64,000 nucleotides of DNA from Ochotona curzoniae (lineage: Eukaryota > Chordata > Mammalia > Lagomorpha > Ochotonidae): positions 6,944,001 through 7,008,000 of the forward strand of contig NW_024465751.1 in the NCBI RefSeq assembly GCF_017591425.1, in the 5' to 3' direction. Of the stretch, positions 24,667 through 35,205 are shown piece by piece. Numbering within the stretch: position 1 is the stretch's first letter; each line of letters opens with the position of its first letter. The position numbers and the translations under genes were made by a program. The notes under the pieces were generated by a model. The model had not been told where the DNA came from. It saw nothing but the letters and a program-made list of their open reading frames with translations, and did not search any database.

Positions 24667-24966
24667 GCAGGTGTTGTGGTGCAGTGGGTTAAACTGCTAC
24701 TTCCAGATGCCAAAATCCCTGATCAGATTGCCCGACCTGTAGTTCCACTCCAGATCCAGGTACCCCCGAATGCACATCCCACGTAACAGCAGGTGGCAGC
24801 AAGTGCTCAGGTTCCTGTCACCGCTTCGGAGACCTGGATAGGGCTCCTGGCTTTGCTGGGTCCTCCTGGCCACTACGGTTATTTGAGGAGTGAACCAGTA
24901 AATGGTAGATCTATCCCTTCCTCTCTCTCTTTGTCACTGTACCTTCCAAATAACAAATACACATAT
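24667..24966 (+). mobile_element. Diverged C-SINE
   Basis: GTGTTGTGGTGCAGTGGGTTAA head (A-box side) and ACCTTCCAAATAACAAATAC tail. Directly follows the L1M end. Confidence 0.75.
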
Positions 24967-26072
24967 ATGGATTTATAAAAGGGAAAAGTCTAGAGGATGT
25001 GATCATAAAAGAGACTGACCCTGGCTCTTTACTATGTGTGAGGTTTGCATAGGAATGACCACGCCAAAGAGCAATCAGTATTTAAAAATTTTTTTTTCTT
25101 AAAAAGAAAGACTTTGGGATGATAGAAAGATTAGAAAACTAAATATACATCTGCATGTGTACAGTTTAATTTATGTGTTTGGTTTCTTAAAGAAAAACAG
25201 AGAGAACTTTTCCGTGACTAGCTAGGAACAAATTTGTTGAGTATGTAGCAACTACAAACCTGTGAAAGCATTCTTTACTCACGCTAAGGATTAGGGGCCA
25301 GTTGAAATTATGATACAAATTGCTTTAAATACAAAATACAAATAATCGTGTTGGCCAGGATGCTTTTCTATTCCTACTTGATCGGGGCTTTTAGGTGTTG
25401 ATTTATTAGCGTTCTGTGTTCTGCATGGATCTTTTGAGTGAGCATTTCCGCTCTGTAGGTAAGAGCCCCTTCAATGACTTCCTTCGCCCAGATGACCTTC
25501 TACTCTCTGATCTTTGGACCTGTGCAATCAAAGTTTTCCAAATGCCCCAAGACATGTTTACTTAAAATATCTCTCCACTAATTCAAAAAAAATCAAACTC
25601 ACCAACGCCCCTTTAAAAATTACTTCCCTATGCCTCAATATCACTATATACATTCTATACAAAATAAAATGAAAAGCACTGGTTTCCTTCTGCCTCCATC
25701 CACCTGCTGACTCATCCTTGCATGCCCATTTTCAGCGCATGCTGACTGTTGTTAAGTGTATCGTTCTTCTGTCCCTCTTTCCCATCCCCTCATTAGTTCT
25801 CTCAGCTCTGGATCTTAGTGCTCGTGTCTGAACGTACAACAAGCTTCTCCTCATCTCCTACCTGCAGCTATTTCTTTTCTATTCTGTTTCTGCTCAAATG
25901 CGACCCAAATTGGTCCAAACTGGACTGGCTCGCATCCCAGCATGTCACTCACCCACTTCCCCTCAGCACGCTTTCCATCTGCTGCCCCTTGGGCCTGCAG
26001 CAGCATCTCACCCTGAAACTCCCTCTGTGCCTTCCTCTCTCCAATGTCTGCTTAAACCCCAGCAGTGCTTGA
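24967..26072. other. Intergenic, possible L2 remnants on the right
   Basis: About 25860-26060 is pyrimidine-rich with TTCTGCTCAAATGCGACC, reminiscent of L2. Not secure. No gene. Confidence 0.35.
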
Positions 26073-26322
26073 AAGAAAATGATTCTCCATCTTCTGGTTC
26101 ACTCCCCAAATACCTGCAACAGCCAGGACCGTGCCAGACCAAAACAAGGAGCTCAGAACTCCGTCAGGGTTTCCCACATGGGTGGCAGGAAGCCAAGAAC
26201 TGAACTGTCCCTACTGGTGAACATCAGCGAGAAACTGGATCAGGAGTGCAGAGGCAGGGCCCCAAGCAGGCACTCCCATATGGGTTATGTTCAGACTTAG
26301 CTATGATCCAAGCACTGAGTCG
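26073..26322 (-). mobile_element. Old C-SINE
   Basis: CTTCTGGTTCACTCCCCAAAT, TTTCCCACATGGGTGGCAGG and GCACTCCCATATGGGTTATG in reverse orientation. Confidence 0.7.
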
Positions 26323-26514
26323 CAAGCCCATCCCTATAAAGCCACTTTTGAGCTCAAGCCTGATTGTTCCTGGAACACATTTCACTAACGTCCCCCAGAA
26401 GAGAATTAGCCACCATGTGAATGTCAGCTGTTTTTTGCTTGAAAGTCGGAGACTCTTGGTATGTTTTAAGTGCATAATCTTAAGTAAAACTCTGAATGGG
26501 TGCAATGATTACAA

Positions 26515-26705
26515 ACAGTTGTCATTCACTGCATGCCTACTATGGGCTACACATCTCATATTTATTCATAAACACCACACTTTAAAACCAGAGAAAAATG
26601 CAAAGCTTCCTAGAGAAGGTAGCAATGGCTAAGTTGCAGAGCTAAAGATTCAAAACCAGACAGTGCTACTTCTGACTCCACATTCTTAATTACTACCCTG
26701 TATGA
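26515..26705 (-). mobile_element. MIR SINE, diverged
   Basis: TGCATGCCTACTATGGGCTAC, GGCTAAGTTGCAGAGCTAAAG and TCTGACTCCACATTCTTAAT follow reverse MIR order. Confidence 0.6.
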
Positions 26706-26794
26706 TTTTAGAGGATACCGTTTAATTCTACAGTAAATCACTAAGGTACACATGTACAGATGTAAAACAATATCTATGCAAATACAATGCTATG

Positions 26795-26895
26795 TCACTC
26801 ACTTTGAAGATGAGAAAAAGTGAAGCTCAAAGAAATTCAGAAATATTCTCCCCAACTCACCAAAGTCAGTGCTAATGCAAAGCTTTACTCCCACT
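26795..26895 (-). mobile_element. MIR SINE fragment
   Basis: GAAGATGAGAAAAAGTGAAGC and AACTCACCAAAGTCAGTGCTA match the MIR core in reverse. Confidence 0.5.
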
Positions 26896-27194
26896 TCTAT
26901 CAGAATACATGGACCATTATTGTCATTATGCTTATGTTCTTGAGTTGAACAGGTCTACCTCAGTTGCTAACTGTTGCAAATAACTGGGGATGTGCAGGTG
27001 TTCTTAGAACGAGCTAGTGTGCTGCAGTATGGCGGGTTGAGTTTCCCATAAGCACATTCGTATGCTGCCACCACGCCTATTAGATTTTGACAAATGACCG
27101 CCATACTTTAATTCCATACTTCTATTTGTCTTTTTATTGTTTTTACAAAGTAGTAATTTACATATAAAATAAATGTATGTGTTACGATGCTAAT

Positions 27195-27400
27195 AAATCT
27201 GGATTCTGTCACTTAGCTAATTGGTTCTGCACAAGTTCCTTAAGAGATCTATGCTTGCTTCGGTTTTGCTAAATGAAGGTTCTAGTATGCACATTGGACG
27301 TTATGAGAGTTCAAATAATTAACTATATCTAAAGTATTTACAACTGTGTCTGGGACTTGGTAAAATGCATTAAGTGCCACATTTAATTATTATGATTGTG
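27195..27400 (+). mobile_element. MIR SINE
   Basis: GGATTCTGTCACTTAGCTAA, AAGTTCCTTAAGAGATCTATGC, CTGGGACTTGGTAAAATGCA and a terminal ATTTAATTATTAT follow MIR in the forward direction. Confidence 0.65.
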
Positions 27401-27571
27401 CTGAATACAAAGTATACACAAAAATGAAAACTAAAGGAACATTTACCGATTATTGCCATACTTTTATTTCCTTCACTAATAATACTAGTAATATTAGTTT
27501 TAGCAAGAGGAACACTATTGAGGATTCTTCACCACATTTGAATATCTGGGAAAAGTCTAGCCAAGTACAGG

Positions 27572-27573
<2 letters not shown>

Positions 27574-27604
<31 letters not shown>
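27574..27604. repeat. (CA)n microsatellite
   Basis: About 15 perfect AC units. Confidence 0.95.
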
Positions 27605-27606
<2 letters not shown>

Positions 27607-27955
27607 CAAACAGAAAGATGTTAAATTAAGACATGGCTTTTAAATGCTAATACTTAAGGCAGACAGATACAATCAAGAGAAAATGGAGATACGGGGGGAA
27701 AAGTAAAATTTAGTGATTCTCAAGGAGACACCTAAAAACTAAAAAAGGCTTTTGAGAACACTGGTACTTCTTGGGTTTAATTTTAGATCAAAATGGATGG
27801 TTTCTGTCTTCTTGAGTGCAGATAATGGACTAGTACTGTCTTTATGCCATAAGCCATGATTAATCTTTCAGCTCACAGAAAAAAGTATAAGAAAAAGGAT
27901 CATTTATGGGATATACAAGTTTGAAAGTGAAATGAAAGAAATGAGATTAAAACGG

Positions 27956-27981
27956 GTGTGTATGTGTGTGTGTGTGTGTGT
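27956..27981. repeat. (TG)n microsatellite
   Basis: GTGTGTATG followed by about nine perfect GT units. Confidence 0.9.
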
Positions 27982-28649
27982 TTAAAAACTTGAAGTTGTC
28001 TGAACTAGACTAAGCAGTAAAAGGCAGTGGACGGGAAAGTGGGAAGCTGTGGGTGCTGGAATCCCCTTCATGGACCATGCGGGGTGTGAGAGATGCCATG
28101 TTCTCTGCAGCCCGTGCAGTGGCGCTGTTGGCGTGACAGTTGCCTGTGCTCATCCCTAACACAGGGCGCACACGTGCTGAGGAAGTGCAGGGATATTCCA
28201 CTAAGTGCCTAAACGGCACGTTCAACTTCAATTTCTGCTCCGGCTTTTGTATCTTAAGAAATAGGAAAGTTCTATACTTCACTAATAATACAGAGAATTG
28301 ATACTGATTTCCTCAGTTAAGACTACAGTCTGGAGTTGCTACGATTTGCAGCAAGCCTGCAAAGGAGGAGTTCTGAGAGCTGCGGGTTGATAGTGGTTTC
28401 CACGTTCATTCACTTGCTCACAATGTTTTCTGAGGTTTGTAGTTTCCATATTCTTGGTGAAATTGATTTATGCACATATTATAAATTTTCACTAAACTAA
28501 TTCTGCTAAGATGTACAAACAGCTTAAAATATTTCCTTTAAAAAGAAACTGCAGGTCACTACAATGCTAATCATTTAAACTGAAGATAAAAGAGCAAGAT
28601 GTCATCTCTGATAAAAGCAAGCCAACGTAGTGATTTGGAAAATAGAAGC

Positions 28650-28979
28650 CTTTGGGCCCAGTGCGGTAGCCTAGGAGTTAGAGTTAGGGTTAGGCCTCGC
28701 CTTGAATGCACCAGGATCCCATATGGGCACCTGTTTGTGTCCCAGCAGTCCCACCTCCCATCCAGCTCCCTGCTAGAAAAGCAGTGGAGGATGGCCCAAA
28801 GCCTTGGGACCCTACACCTGCTTGGGAGACCCGAACAAGCTCCAGGGTCCAGGCTTGGTTCAGCTCCAGGCGTTACGGCCACTTGGGGAGTGAATTATAA
28901 GACAGAAGATCTTCCTCTCTGTCCCTCCACCTCTCTATATATCCTACTTTCCATTAAAAATAAATAAATCTTAAAAAAA
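28650..28979 (+). mobile_element. C-SINE with 12-bp TSD and telomere-like hexamers in its head
   Basis: GAAAATAGAAGC flanks it at 28638-28649 and 28980-28991. In the tRNA-like head the usual TAGTGGTTAAAGTCC is replaced by AGTTAGAGTTAGGGTTAGG (about 28677-28695), three tandem RGTTAG units. Part of the middle (the GTGGCCTGGG region) is deleted. Confidence 0.9.
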
Positions 28980-29129
28980 GAAAATAGAAGCGTTTTGTGG
29001 TTTGAGTTTTTTTTTTCAGCCACACCAGTTGGTGAAATGCAATAGCTATTGGTAATATGCAGCCTAGCAGGAATTTATTTGTTGGTTTGTTTATTATAAA
29101 ATAAAGAATGTAATTTTATTCTTTTTAAT

Positions 29130-29440
29130 TTCTTTAAAGATTTATTCATTTTTATTGGAAAGGAGGGTTAACAGAGAGAAAAGAGAGAGAGAGAGCTTCC
29201 ACCTGCTGAATTACTCCCCAAATGGTAGCAACAGCTGAAGCTGAGTCAATCTGAAGCCTGGAGGTACCCACGTGGGTGCCCACGTGGGTGCAGGATCCCA
29301 AGGCACTGGGCCGTCTTCTACTGCTTTCCCAGGCCACAAGCAGGGAGCTGGATGTGAAGTGGAGCTGATGGGACATGAACCAGTGCCCAGATGGGATCCC
29401 TGCAAAGTGAGAACTGAGTCAGAGTCACCGCACTGGGTCC
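29130..29440 (-). mobile_element. C-SINE with an internal 12-bp tandem duplication
   Basis: A normal reverse-strand copy except that CCCACGTGGGTG occurs twice in a row at about 29267-29290. Each unit contains the palindrome CCCACGTGGG. Confidence 0.85.
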
Positions 29441-29588
29441 AAGCATACAATTTTTAAAAACTAAAAAAAAAAAAAATTAAAACATAAGTTTGTTATGACC
29501 CAGTAAAGTTGAAATCCATGCACATATAGTGTTTTAAAAGAGTTCAATGAAAACGTGTGTTAGGAAAAATTTATGATCTTCCTTTTTC

Positions 29589-29619
<31 letters not shown>

Positions 29620-29623
29620 GAAA

Positions 29624-29719
29624 CACAGAATGCTTCATGAAGTTGGTCCTTAAGCAGGGACCAGCCTAATCCTCTGTGTGCCATTCCACTTTTAGCAGGT
29701 GAGCCGCTGAAGCAAGCAA
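29624..29719 (-). pseudogene. U6 snRNA processed pseudogene
   Basis: The - strand reads as a diverged full-length U6: GTTGCTTGCTTCAGCGGCTC at the 5' end, CTAAAAGTGGAATGGCACAC, AGAGGATTAGGCTGGTCCCT, and TTCATGAAGCATTCTGTG at the 3' end. An A-rich run (T-run 29590-29613 on the + strand) follows its 3' end, as expected for L1-mobilised U6 copies. Substitutions and a small internal deletion (in the GATGACACGCAAATT region) make it non-functional. Confidence 0.85.
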
Positions 29720-29969
29720 CCAAGTATATCTATCTTTTAATTGCACCTCCCCACTAACTCCTCGGAGTATCATCACATACCACTTAATAAAGTCATTTGA
29801 GGTCAAAGCGATGCTTCTGTATAATAACTGAGAAAAACTCTTCTTGAAGAAACTCATGCTTTGGAGAAAGAATTTTTTAAAAGTATGTTTAAAAATATTT
29901 CATCATCATGTGATCTTGTTCCTGCGATGGAAGCTGATGTAAGTCATTTGTTCTTACACTTCCTACACA

Positions 29970-30252
29970 TCTTTACTTTCTTTCAACTTATGGAAGAGAG
30001 ACAGACAAGGGGAGATGGCCAGAGATCTTCCTTCTCCTGGTTTACTCCAGCAGGGGCGAGGTCAGGCAGAGACCAGGGACCAGAAATTTAATCTGGGCTT
30101 TGCAATGTAGGTTACAGGGATCCAAGCACTTGAGACATCAGCCTCTCATTAGCAGGAAGCTGGACGGGAAGCAGCATGGCCTGGACTTGAACCAGGCACC
30201 AGGAATGGGATGCAGCTCTCCCAGAGGATGGCTTCTGCACTGAGCTCTTAGC
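29970..30252 (-). mobile_element. Old C-SINE
   Basis: Reverse pattern with ATGGAAGAGAGACAGAC, AGCAGGAAGCTGGACGGGAAG and ACTTGAACCAGGCACCAGGA. Confidence 0.7.
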
Positions 30253-30639
30253 AGAGATGGCTCACTGAGGGTGAGGCGGGATTGCAAGCCTGAATCACAT
30301 GTGTTGTCTCCCACAACAAAGATATTCAGACTGCACAGAACAGAAGCCAAAAGTACCAAGCATGTGAAGAACCGAAAAATCTCAATCACCCAGGAAAAGG
30401 GAGTTGCACATCGCAATATGAACACACAAGTGTCACCAAGTAAACCGTGCCCAAACCAAACTCACGCTCAAGCCTTAACCCCCACTAGCTCAGAAGGCAG
30501 CTGCATGCAGAGTGGGGCTCTTACAACACTCACTCCAGCAAGAAGAAAATAAAAACCTGCATTAAAAATGCATCGAAGAACAAATTCTTTCCTTAAAGAT
30601 TACATGGATGGGACGTGGAAAGATTTTCAATATAAATTA
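30253..30639. other. Intergenic, nothing recognised
   Basis: May be upstream sequence of the L1M fragment that follows, but no secure match. Confidence 0.35.
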
Positions 30640-31200
30640 ACCACCAAAGAAATGCAAATGAAAATTAAAGATGAGATGCCAATAGGTACATACTAGAGTG
30701 ACTAAAATGAATATTTATTTATTTCTTTGTAATTCTAAGCCCTGGTGTGTATTGCTGGCGGCAGTGGAAAATGTTACCGCCATTTGAGAAAACAATTTGG
30801 CAGATGTTTTAAAGTTGATTAAGCGTGTATTATATGACGCTGCAATTCTATCCCAGCATGTTCTCCTCTGAGAAAACTTGTCTTCACCCAAAAATCTGCA
30901 CAAGAATGTTTATAGCAGCTCTACTCTCAATTGACAGGAAGAAAAAAAAGCAAGGGGGAGGGCGGGAAACCAATTCAAACATTTCTGAGTGGACAATGCA
31001 AAAACACATTGTGGTGCAATCATATAATAAAGTATCACACAACCCTACAGACACAAAATGATATTTGCAGCAATTAATTTGTATATATTAATTTATAGAA
31101 TATATGTATACATGCACACATATGAATATATACATATCTATATATGAAAATCATGGAGACAAAAGCCAGAGGACAGGATGTAGGTCAAAAGGGGGTTCTG
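30640..31200 (+). mobile_element. LINE-1 (L1M-type) ORF2 3' fragment
   Basis: CACCAAAGAAATGCAAATGA, GTGTATTGCTGGCGGCAGTG, AGAAAACAATTTGGCAGATG and GTTTATAGCAGCTCTACTC follow the decayed ORF2 order exactly. All frames are interrupted. Confidence 0.8.
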
Positions 31201-31336
31201 AGCAGTGCTCAGAACTGGCAATGTCTTGCATATGTATGTACTCTTGGTGACTGTTTGCAGAAGCAATACCTCACAGTATTGCACTTAGAGAGACAGGAAT
31301 GACACAAATAAGGAATGGTTAAGTTGCAAGAAACCA

Positions 31337-31472
31337 GGGCTGGCCTTATGGTGTAGCAGGTAAAGCCGACATCTGCTCCTAAAGGGACACAGGTCCATGC
31401 CCTGGCTTCTGCATCTCTCCCTCTCTGCGATCCTGACTTTCAAAACAATCTAAAAAAAAAAAAAAAAAAAAA
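31337..31472 (+). mobile_element. Internally deleted C-SINE, first of a run of three
   Basis: Keeps the head (GGGCTGGCCTTATGGTGTAGC) and tail end, with most of the body lost. Ends in an A20-21 run at 31452-31472. Confidence 0.8.
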
Positions 31473-31794
31473 GGGCCCAGCGGCATGGCCTAGTGATTAA
31501 TGTCCTCACCTTGAACGCACTGGGATCCCATATGGACACCGGTTCTAATTCTGGCAGCTCCACTTCCCATCCAGCTCCCTGCTTGTGGCCTGAGAAAGCA
31601 GTCGAGGATGGCCCAAAGCTTTGGGGTCCTGCACCTGTGTGGGATACCCAGAAGAAGTTCCTGGATCCTGGCTTTGGATTGGCACAGCATCGGCCGTTGC
31701 ACTTACTTCCGGAGTGAATCACTGGACGGAAGATCTTCCTCTCTGTCTCTCCTCCTCTCTGTATATCTGACTTTCCAATAAATAAATAAATCTT
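31473..31794 (+). mobile_element. C-SINE, second of three; tail interrupted by the third
   Basis: GGGCCCAGCGGCATGGCC starts immediately after the previous A-run. Its tail AATAAATAAATCTT (31781-31794) is duplicated at 32126-32139 on the far side of the next SINE. The remaining tail, including an (AAAAC)n stretch, is 32140-32171. Confidence 0.9.
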
Positions 31795-32125
31795 GGGCCC
31801 GGCGCGATAGCGCAGGTGGTTAAGGTCCTCGCCTTGCACGCCCGGGATCCCATATGGGCGCCGGTTCTATCCCGGCAGCCCTGCTTCCCTTCCAGCTCCC
31901 TGCCTGTGGCCCGGGAAAGCAGTTGAGGACGGCCCAAAGGCTTTGGGGCCCTGCACCCGCATGGGAGACCCGGAAGAGGCTCCTGGCTTCGGATTGGCAT
32001 AGGATCGGCCATTGCACTCACTTGGGGAGTGAATCATCGGATGGAAGATCTTCCTCTCTGTCTCTCCTCTCTGTATATCCACCCTTCCAATAAAAAAAAA
32101 TAATAATAAAAATAAATCTTTAAAA
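31795..32125 (+). mobile_element. Young C-SINE inserted in the tail of its neighbour
   Basis: Near-consensus, starting GGGCCCGGCGCGATAGCGC. It is flanked by a 14-bp duplication of AATAAATAAATCTT. Among the least diverged copies in the window. Confidence 0.93.
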
Positions 32126-32139
32126 AATAAATAAATCTT

Positions 32140-32171
32140 AAAAAACAAAACAAAACAAAACAAAAACAAAA
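32140..32171 (+). repeat. (AAAAC)n tail repeat
   Basis: Four or more AAAAC units grown from the poly(A) tail of the SINE at 31473. Confidence 0.85.
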
Positions 32172-32564
32172 ATCACCACAGCTGCGACTCAACCGCTCAG
32201 AGAAAAAGCATGGCCAGAGAGAACACACCCACAAATATTTGGGGATGGTCCGGAAAAGGCATCCATCACACTCCAACAGCTAGACAGCCGGAGAACTGGG
32301 TTTCCTAGCTGAGTGGCCGCGTGCCCAGCTGAAAATCAGACTTTGGATTATCAAGCGTAAAAGCAGAACATGGATGTGGGCGTCAGTTGCATAGTATAAA
32401 CATGTCGTCGTAATGTTAAGAATTTTGTGTTGTAATCTTTGAAAACACTATTTTTAAATCTGTATATTTTTCAGTCATGTAGCTGTATAAAAGTGCATAT
32501 CCTGATTTTTCTGCAAAGGGACTCTTTGTTAATAGAAATTCTTAAATTTTTGACTAATGCTTGT
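32172..32564. other. Intergenic, nothing recognised
   Basis: AT-rich on the right. No gene or clear repeat. Confidence 0.4.
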
Positions 32565-33178
32565 TCTGCATTTATTTGAAATACAAATGAAGAGAGAAAA
32601 ACAGAGATCTTCCATGTGCTGAAACACTCCTCAAATGCCCACCCAAGTCCAGGCTAAACTAGGCCAAAGGCCAGGAGCTTGTGGCTCACTCTGAGCTTCC
32701 CAGGTGGGTGATAGGGTCCTGAATAATTGAGCCACCACTTGGTGCCGTCTACAGTGCACCTTAGCAGCAAGCAAGAACCAGAAGTACAAGCAGCATTCAA
32801 GCTCAAGCACTCTGAAATGGCATTTGACTGCTGTGAGCACAGCTTTGCTTGTTTTCTCAGATTTATTTCTTTTTATTGGAAAGGTGGATCTACCAAGAGA
32901 ATGAAAGACAGAAAGCTCTTCCATCCACTGGTTTACTCCTCAAAGCTGAGTAAATTCAAAGCTGGGAGCCAGGAGCTTCTTTCAGATCTCCCAGATGAGA
33001 CACAGATCCAAAAGCCACCGTTCACTGCTTTCCAAGGCCATAATCAGAAAGCTGAGTTGCAAATGGAATAGGCAGGACACAAATGTGCCCATAGAGGATG
33101 CTGGTGCCACAGGGTGAAGCCACCATGCTGGCCTCCATCAAAGCAGAGGTCTTAACCCCTGTACCAAATGCCTTGTGG
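32565..33178 (-). mobile_element. Old C-SINE interrupted by another C-SINE
   Basis: The body is 32565-32830. Its head resumes at about 33137 with AGGTCTTAACCCCTGTACCAAATGCC. The insertion lies at 32858-33134. Confidence 0.65.
32858..33134 (-). mobile_element. C-SINE nested in an older C-SINE
   Basis: AGATTTATTTCTTTTTATTGG start (reverse tail) to GAAGCCACCATGCTGGCC. Same orientation as its host element. Confidence 0.7.
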
Positions 33179-33363
33179 TTGCTAATGAACTCTTACAAAG
33201 GCCCCTTCTCCATATTACAAATAAGCCTACAGAAAATGAGCACATTTGGATTTTCTGCACTGCTCTGATCATCTCTTAAGGTAGACTAAAACCTCTATTG
33301 CAGGCCATAGGACCTAGGTTTAACCTTTAAAAACTCTACCTTCAGCTCATCCTTTTACTTGTT

Positions 33364-33740
33364 TTTTTTTTTTTTAGTTTATTTTTATTTTAGTTTTAAT
33401 ATTGCTTACATATTTGAGAGGCATGCCTGCCCCTGTGGGCCCTCAGTGAGAGAGAAGAGTTGAGGTATGGAGAAGAGTGGGTGGGATCTATCTATATGTC
33501 TATATATTTTTAGTTTCTTTCTCCTGTGCCTGCAGCGAGGGAAGAGGAGGGGTCAAACCACAGCGCCTGGAGCTGGGGGTCTGCAGTGTGATCTCAAAGA
33601 AGTGGAACTTCCCAAATCTTGCTGCATCTAGAGCTTTCTTCCACAACACACCTTACTTAGTCCAGCAGTCATCCCAGGCCCAGTGATGCTAATCGGTTGC
33701 CAGGAAATGAGGAGGGGATGTGTCTATAGTCGGAGGTGCC
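33364..33740 (-). mobile_element. L1-like 3' UTR, second type
   Basis: A T15 run (reverse poly(A)) precedes TATTGCTTACATATTTGAGA, GGCATGCCTGCCCCTG and a purine-rich block, the order expected of a reverse L1 3' UTR. It does not align with the 10294 and 51379 type. Right boundary uncertain. Confidence 0.5.
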
Positions 33741-34071
33741 ATGGGTAAGCATGTGCCATGACGGTACGCTGTCAGGCAGATCGGATTGCATCCTATGCAT
33801 CTGCAGGCAATGTGTGTCCACACCAAGTCAAATTAGCTAGATACTTAACCTCGCACACTCTTAGTTGATAGACCTAACAGTGATTTTTCTGTGACACATG
33901 CGTACTATTGCTTCCATGTCATCAATCCTTTGAAGCACCCACGGGCACCATCAGATGAAACTCCAGATGCCCAGACATGATTTATAAATCTTGTTTGCTA
34001 TATCAATTAATTTTTGTTACAAACACACGCACACAAACTCCAAAAACCTAGTGGACTAAAACCAATAGCCA

Positions 34072-34398
34072 GGGCCCGGCGCAGTGGCGCAAGTGGTTAA
34101 GGTCCTCGCCTTGCACGCCCGGGATCCCATATGGGCGCCGGTTCTAATCCCGGCAGCCCCGCTTCCCTTCCAGCTCCCCGCCTGTGGCCCGGGAAAGCAG
34201 TTGAGGACGGCCCAAAGCTTTGGGACCCTGCACCCGCGTGGGAGACCCGGAAGAGGCTCCTGGCTTCGGATCGGCATAGCATCGACCGTTGCACTCACTT
34301 GGGGAGTGAATCATCGGAAGGAAGATCTTCCTCTCTGTCTCTCCTCTCTGTATGTCCGCCTTTCCAATAAAAAAATAACAATAATAAAAATAAATCTT
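34072..34398 (+). mobile_element. Youngest-looking C-SINE, 15-bp perfect TSD
   Basis: Near-consensus copy, useful as the reference for this window. It has a tRNA-derived head with a pol III A-box-like AGTGGCGCAAGTGG and B-box GGTTCTAATCC (34140-34150), then a unique body, a CT-rich block (CTTCCTCTCTGTCTCTCCTC) and an AATAAAAATAAATC tail. TAAAACCAATAGCCA flanks it at 34057-34071 and 34399-34413. CpGs are largely preserved, a sign of recent insertion. Confidence 0.95.
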
Positions 34399-34413
34399 TA
34401 AAACCAATAGCCA

Positions 34414-34899
34414 TTTATTTAACTGTCAATGCCACAGGTCAGTGATTCGGCCTGAGCTGACTGTATCTGTGTTGAACTGCCAGACAGCTAAATAACTCCA
34501 CTTTTAGGGATAGCACATTGAGGGCTGAGGTGATGGAGAAACGAGGACAAGCATCCTCAGCATCCAGTAGACCATCCTAGGCTTCCAAACGTCAGTGTCA
34601 AGTTCACAGAATAGCCAGAAGTCCGCACCTGCAAACAGGTTTCAGACGTTGTCTTGTACCCTGTATGCTACGTTATCATAGACCACCTGAGATGCAGGGG
34701 ATTACGCAGCAAAGCAGGTTCTCCCCCTTGACAAGAGGACATGAATTTCTGCGCGGTTTTGTCCTCCCCTGTCTCACCACGTTTCAGCCCAGGCTTCGTC
34801 TGCGTGGCCCGCACGAGACTTCTGTCCGTCCTCCCATCCCGCACTGTTCTTTGAGGCTTTCAGGCTTCTGGTAGTGCTGATCCCGCGCCGGCCAGTGTC
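34414..34899. other. Intergenic, nothing recognised
   Basis: Moderately CpG-containing at 34750-34890. No gene-like frame. Confidence 0.4.
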
Positions 34900-35205
34900 C
34901 GTTTGCTGTTCCACTGCTCAGCCCCAAGTGACCCATCTGCTACGTCCCTTCCTCCAGGAAGCCTTCCTTCCCCACATCAGATGGGGATTCCTCCCCTCCC
35001 CTTTCTGTGCCGCAGCTTTGACCCTTCCCAAGCACGGTTAGAATCGTCTCTTCCCGTGTCATGTACCGCTGGCCTGGTACTTGAGAACAAAGCATGTTTT
35101 CTGACACATTTCTGGAACGTAGTACCATGGAGTAGGAGTGGGTTAGACGTGTGTGGGTCTACTGATGAACTCCACATTGAATGAGTGAAAGCGAAGTGAG
35201 GTAGG
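34900..35205 (+). mobile_element. L2 LINE 3' end
   Basis: CCCTTCCTCCAGGAAGCCTT, TTGAGAACAAAGCATGTTTTC and CACATTGAATGAGTGAAAGC follow L2 3' order. Confidence 0.65.

Larger units (their letters stand above)
27401..28637. other. Intergenic with two dinucleotide repeats
   Basis: Holds (CA)n at 27574-27604 and (TG)n at 27956-27981. A GC-richer patch at 28020-28240 has several CpGs but no coding frame worth calling. Confidence 0.55.

Noticed and set aside
28020..28240. CpG-containing patch as a possible small promoter or exon
   Set aside because: Too short and too low in CpG density for an island, with no supporting splice sites or frame.
31781..32171. Regularly spaced direct repeats resembling a CRISPR array
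   Set aside because: The repeats are SINE tails and target-site duplications in a mammalian genome. There are no uniform spacers.
34084..34150. tRNA-like A and B boxes
   Set aside because: This is the tRNA-derived head of a C-SINE. It does not fold as a complete tRNA and recurs in every copy.
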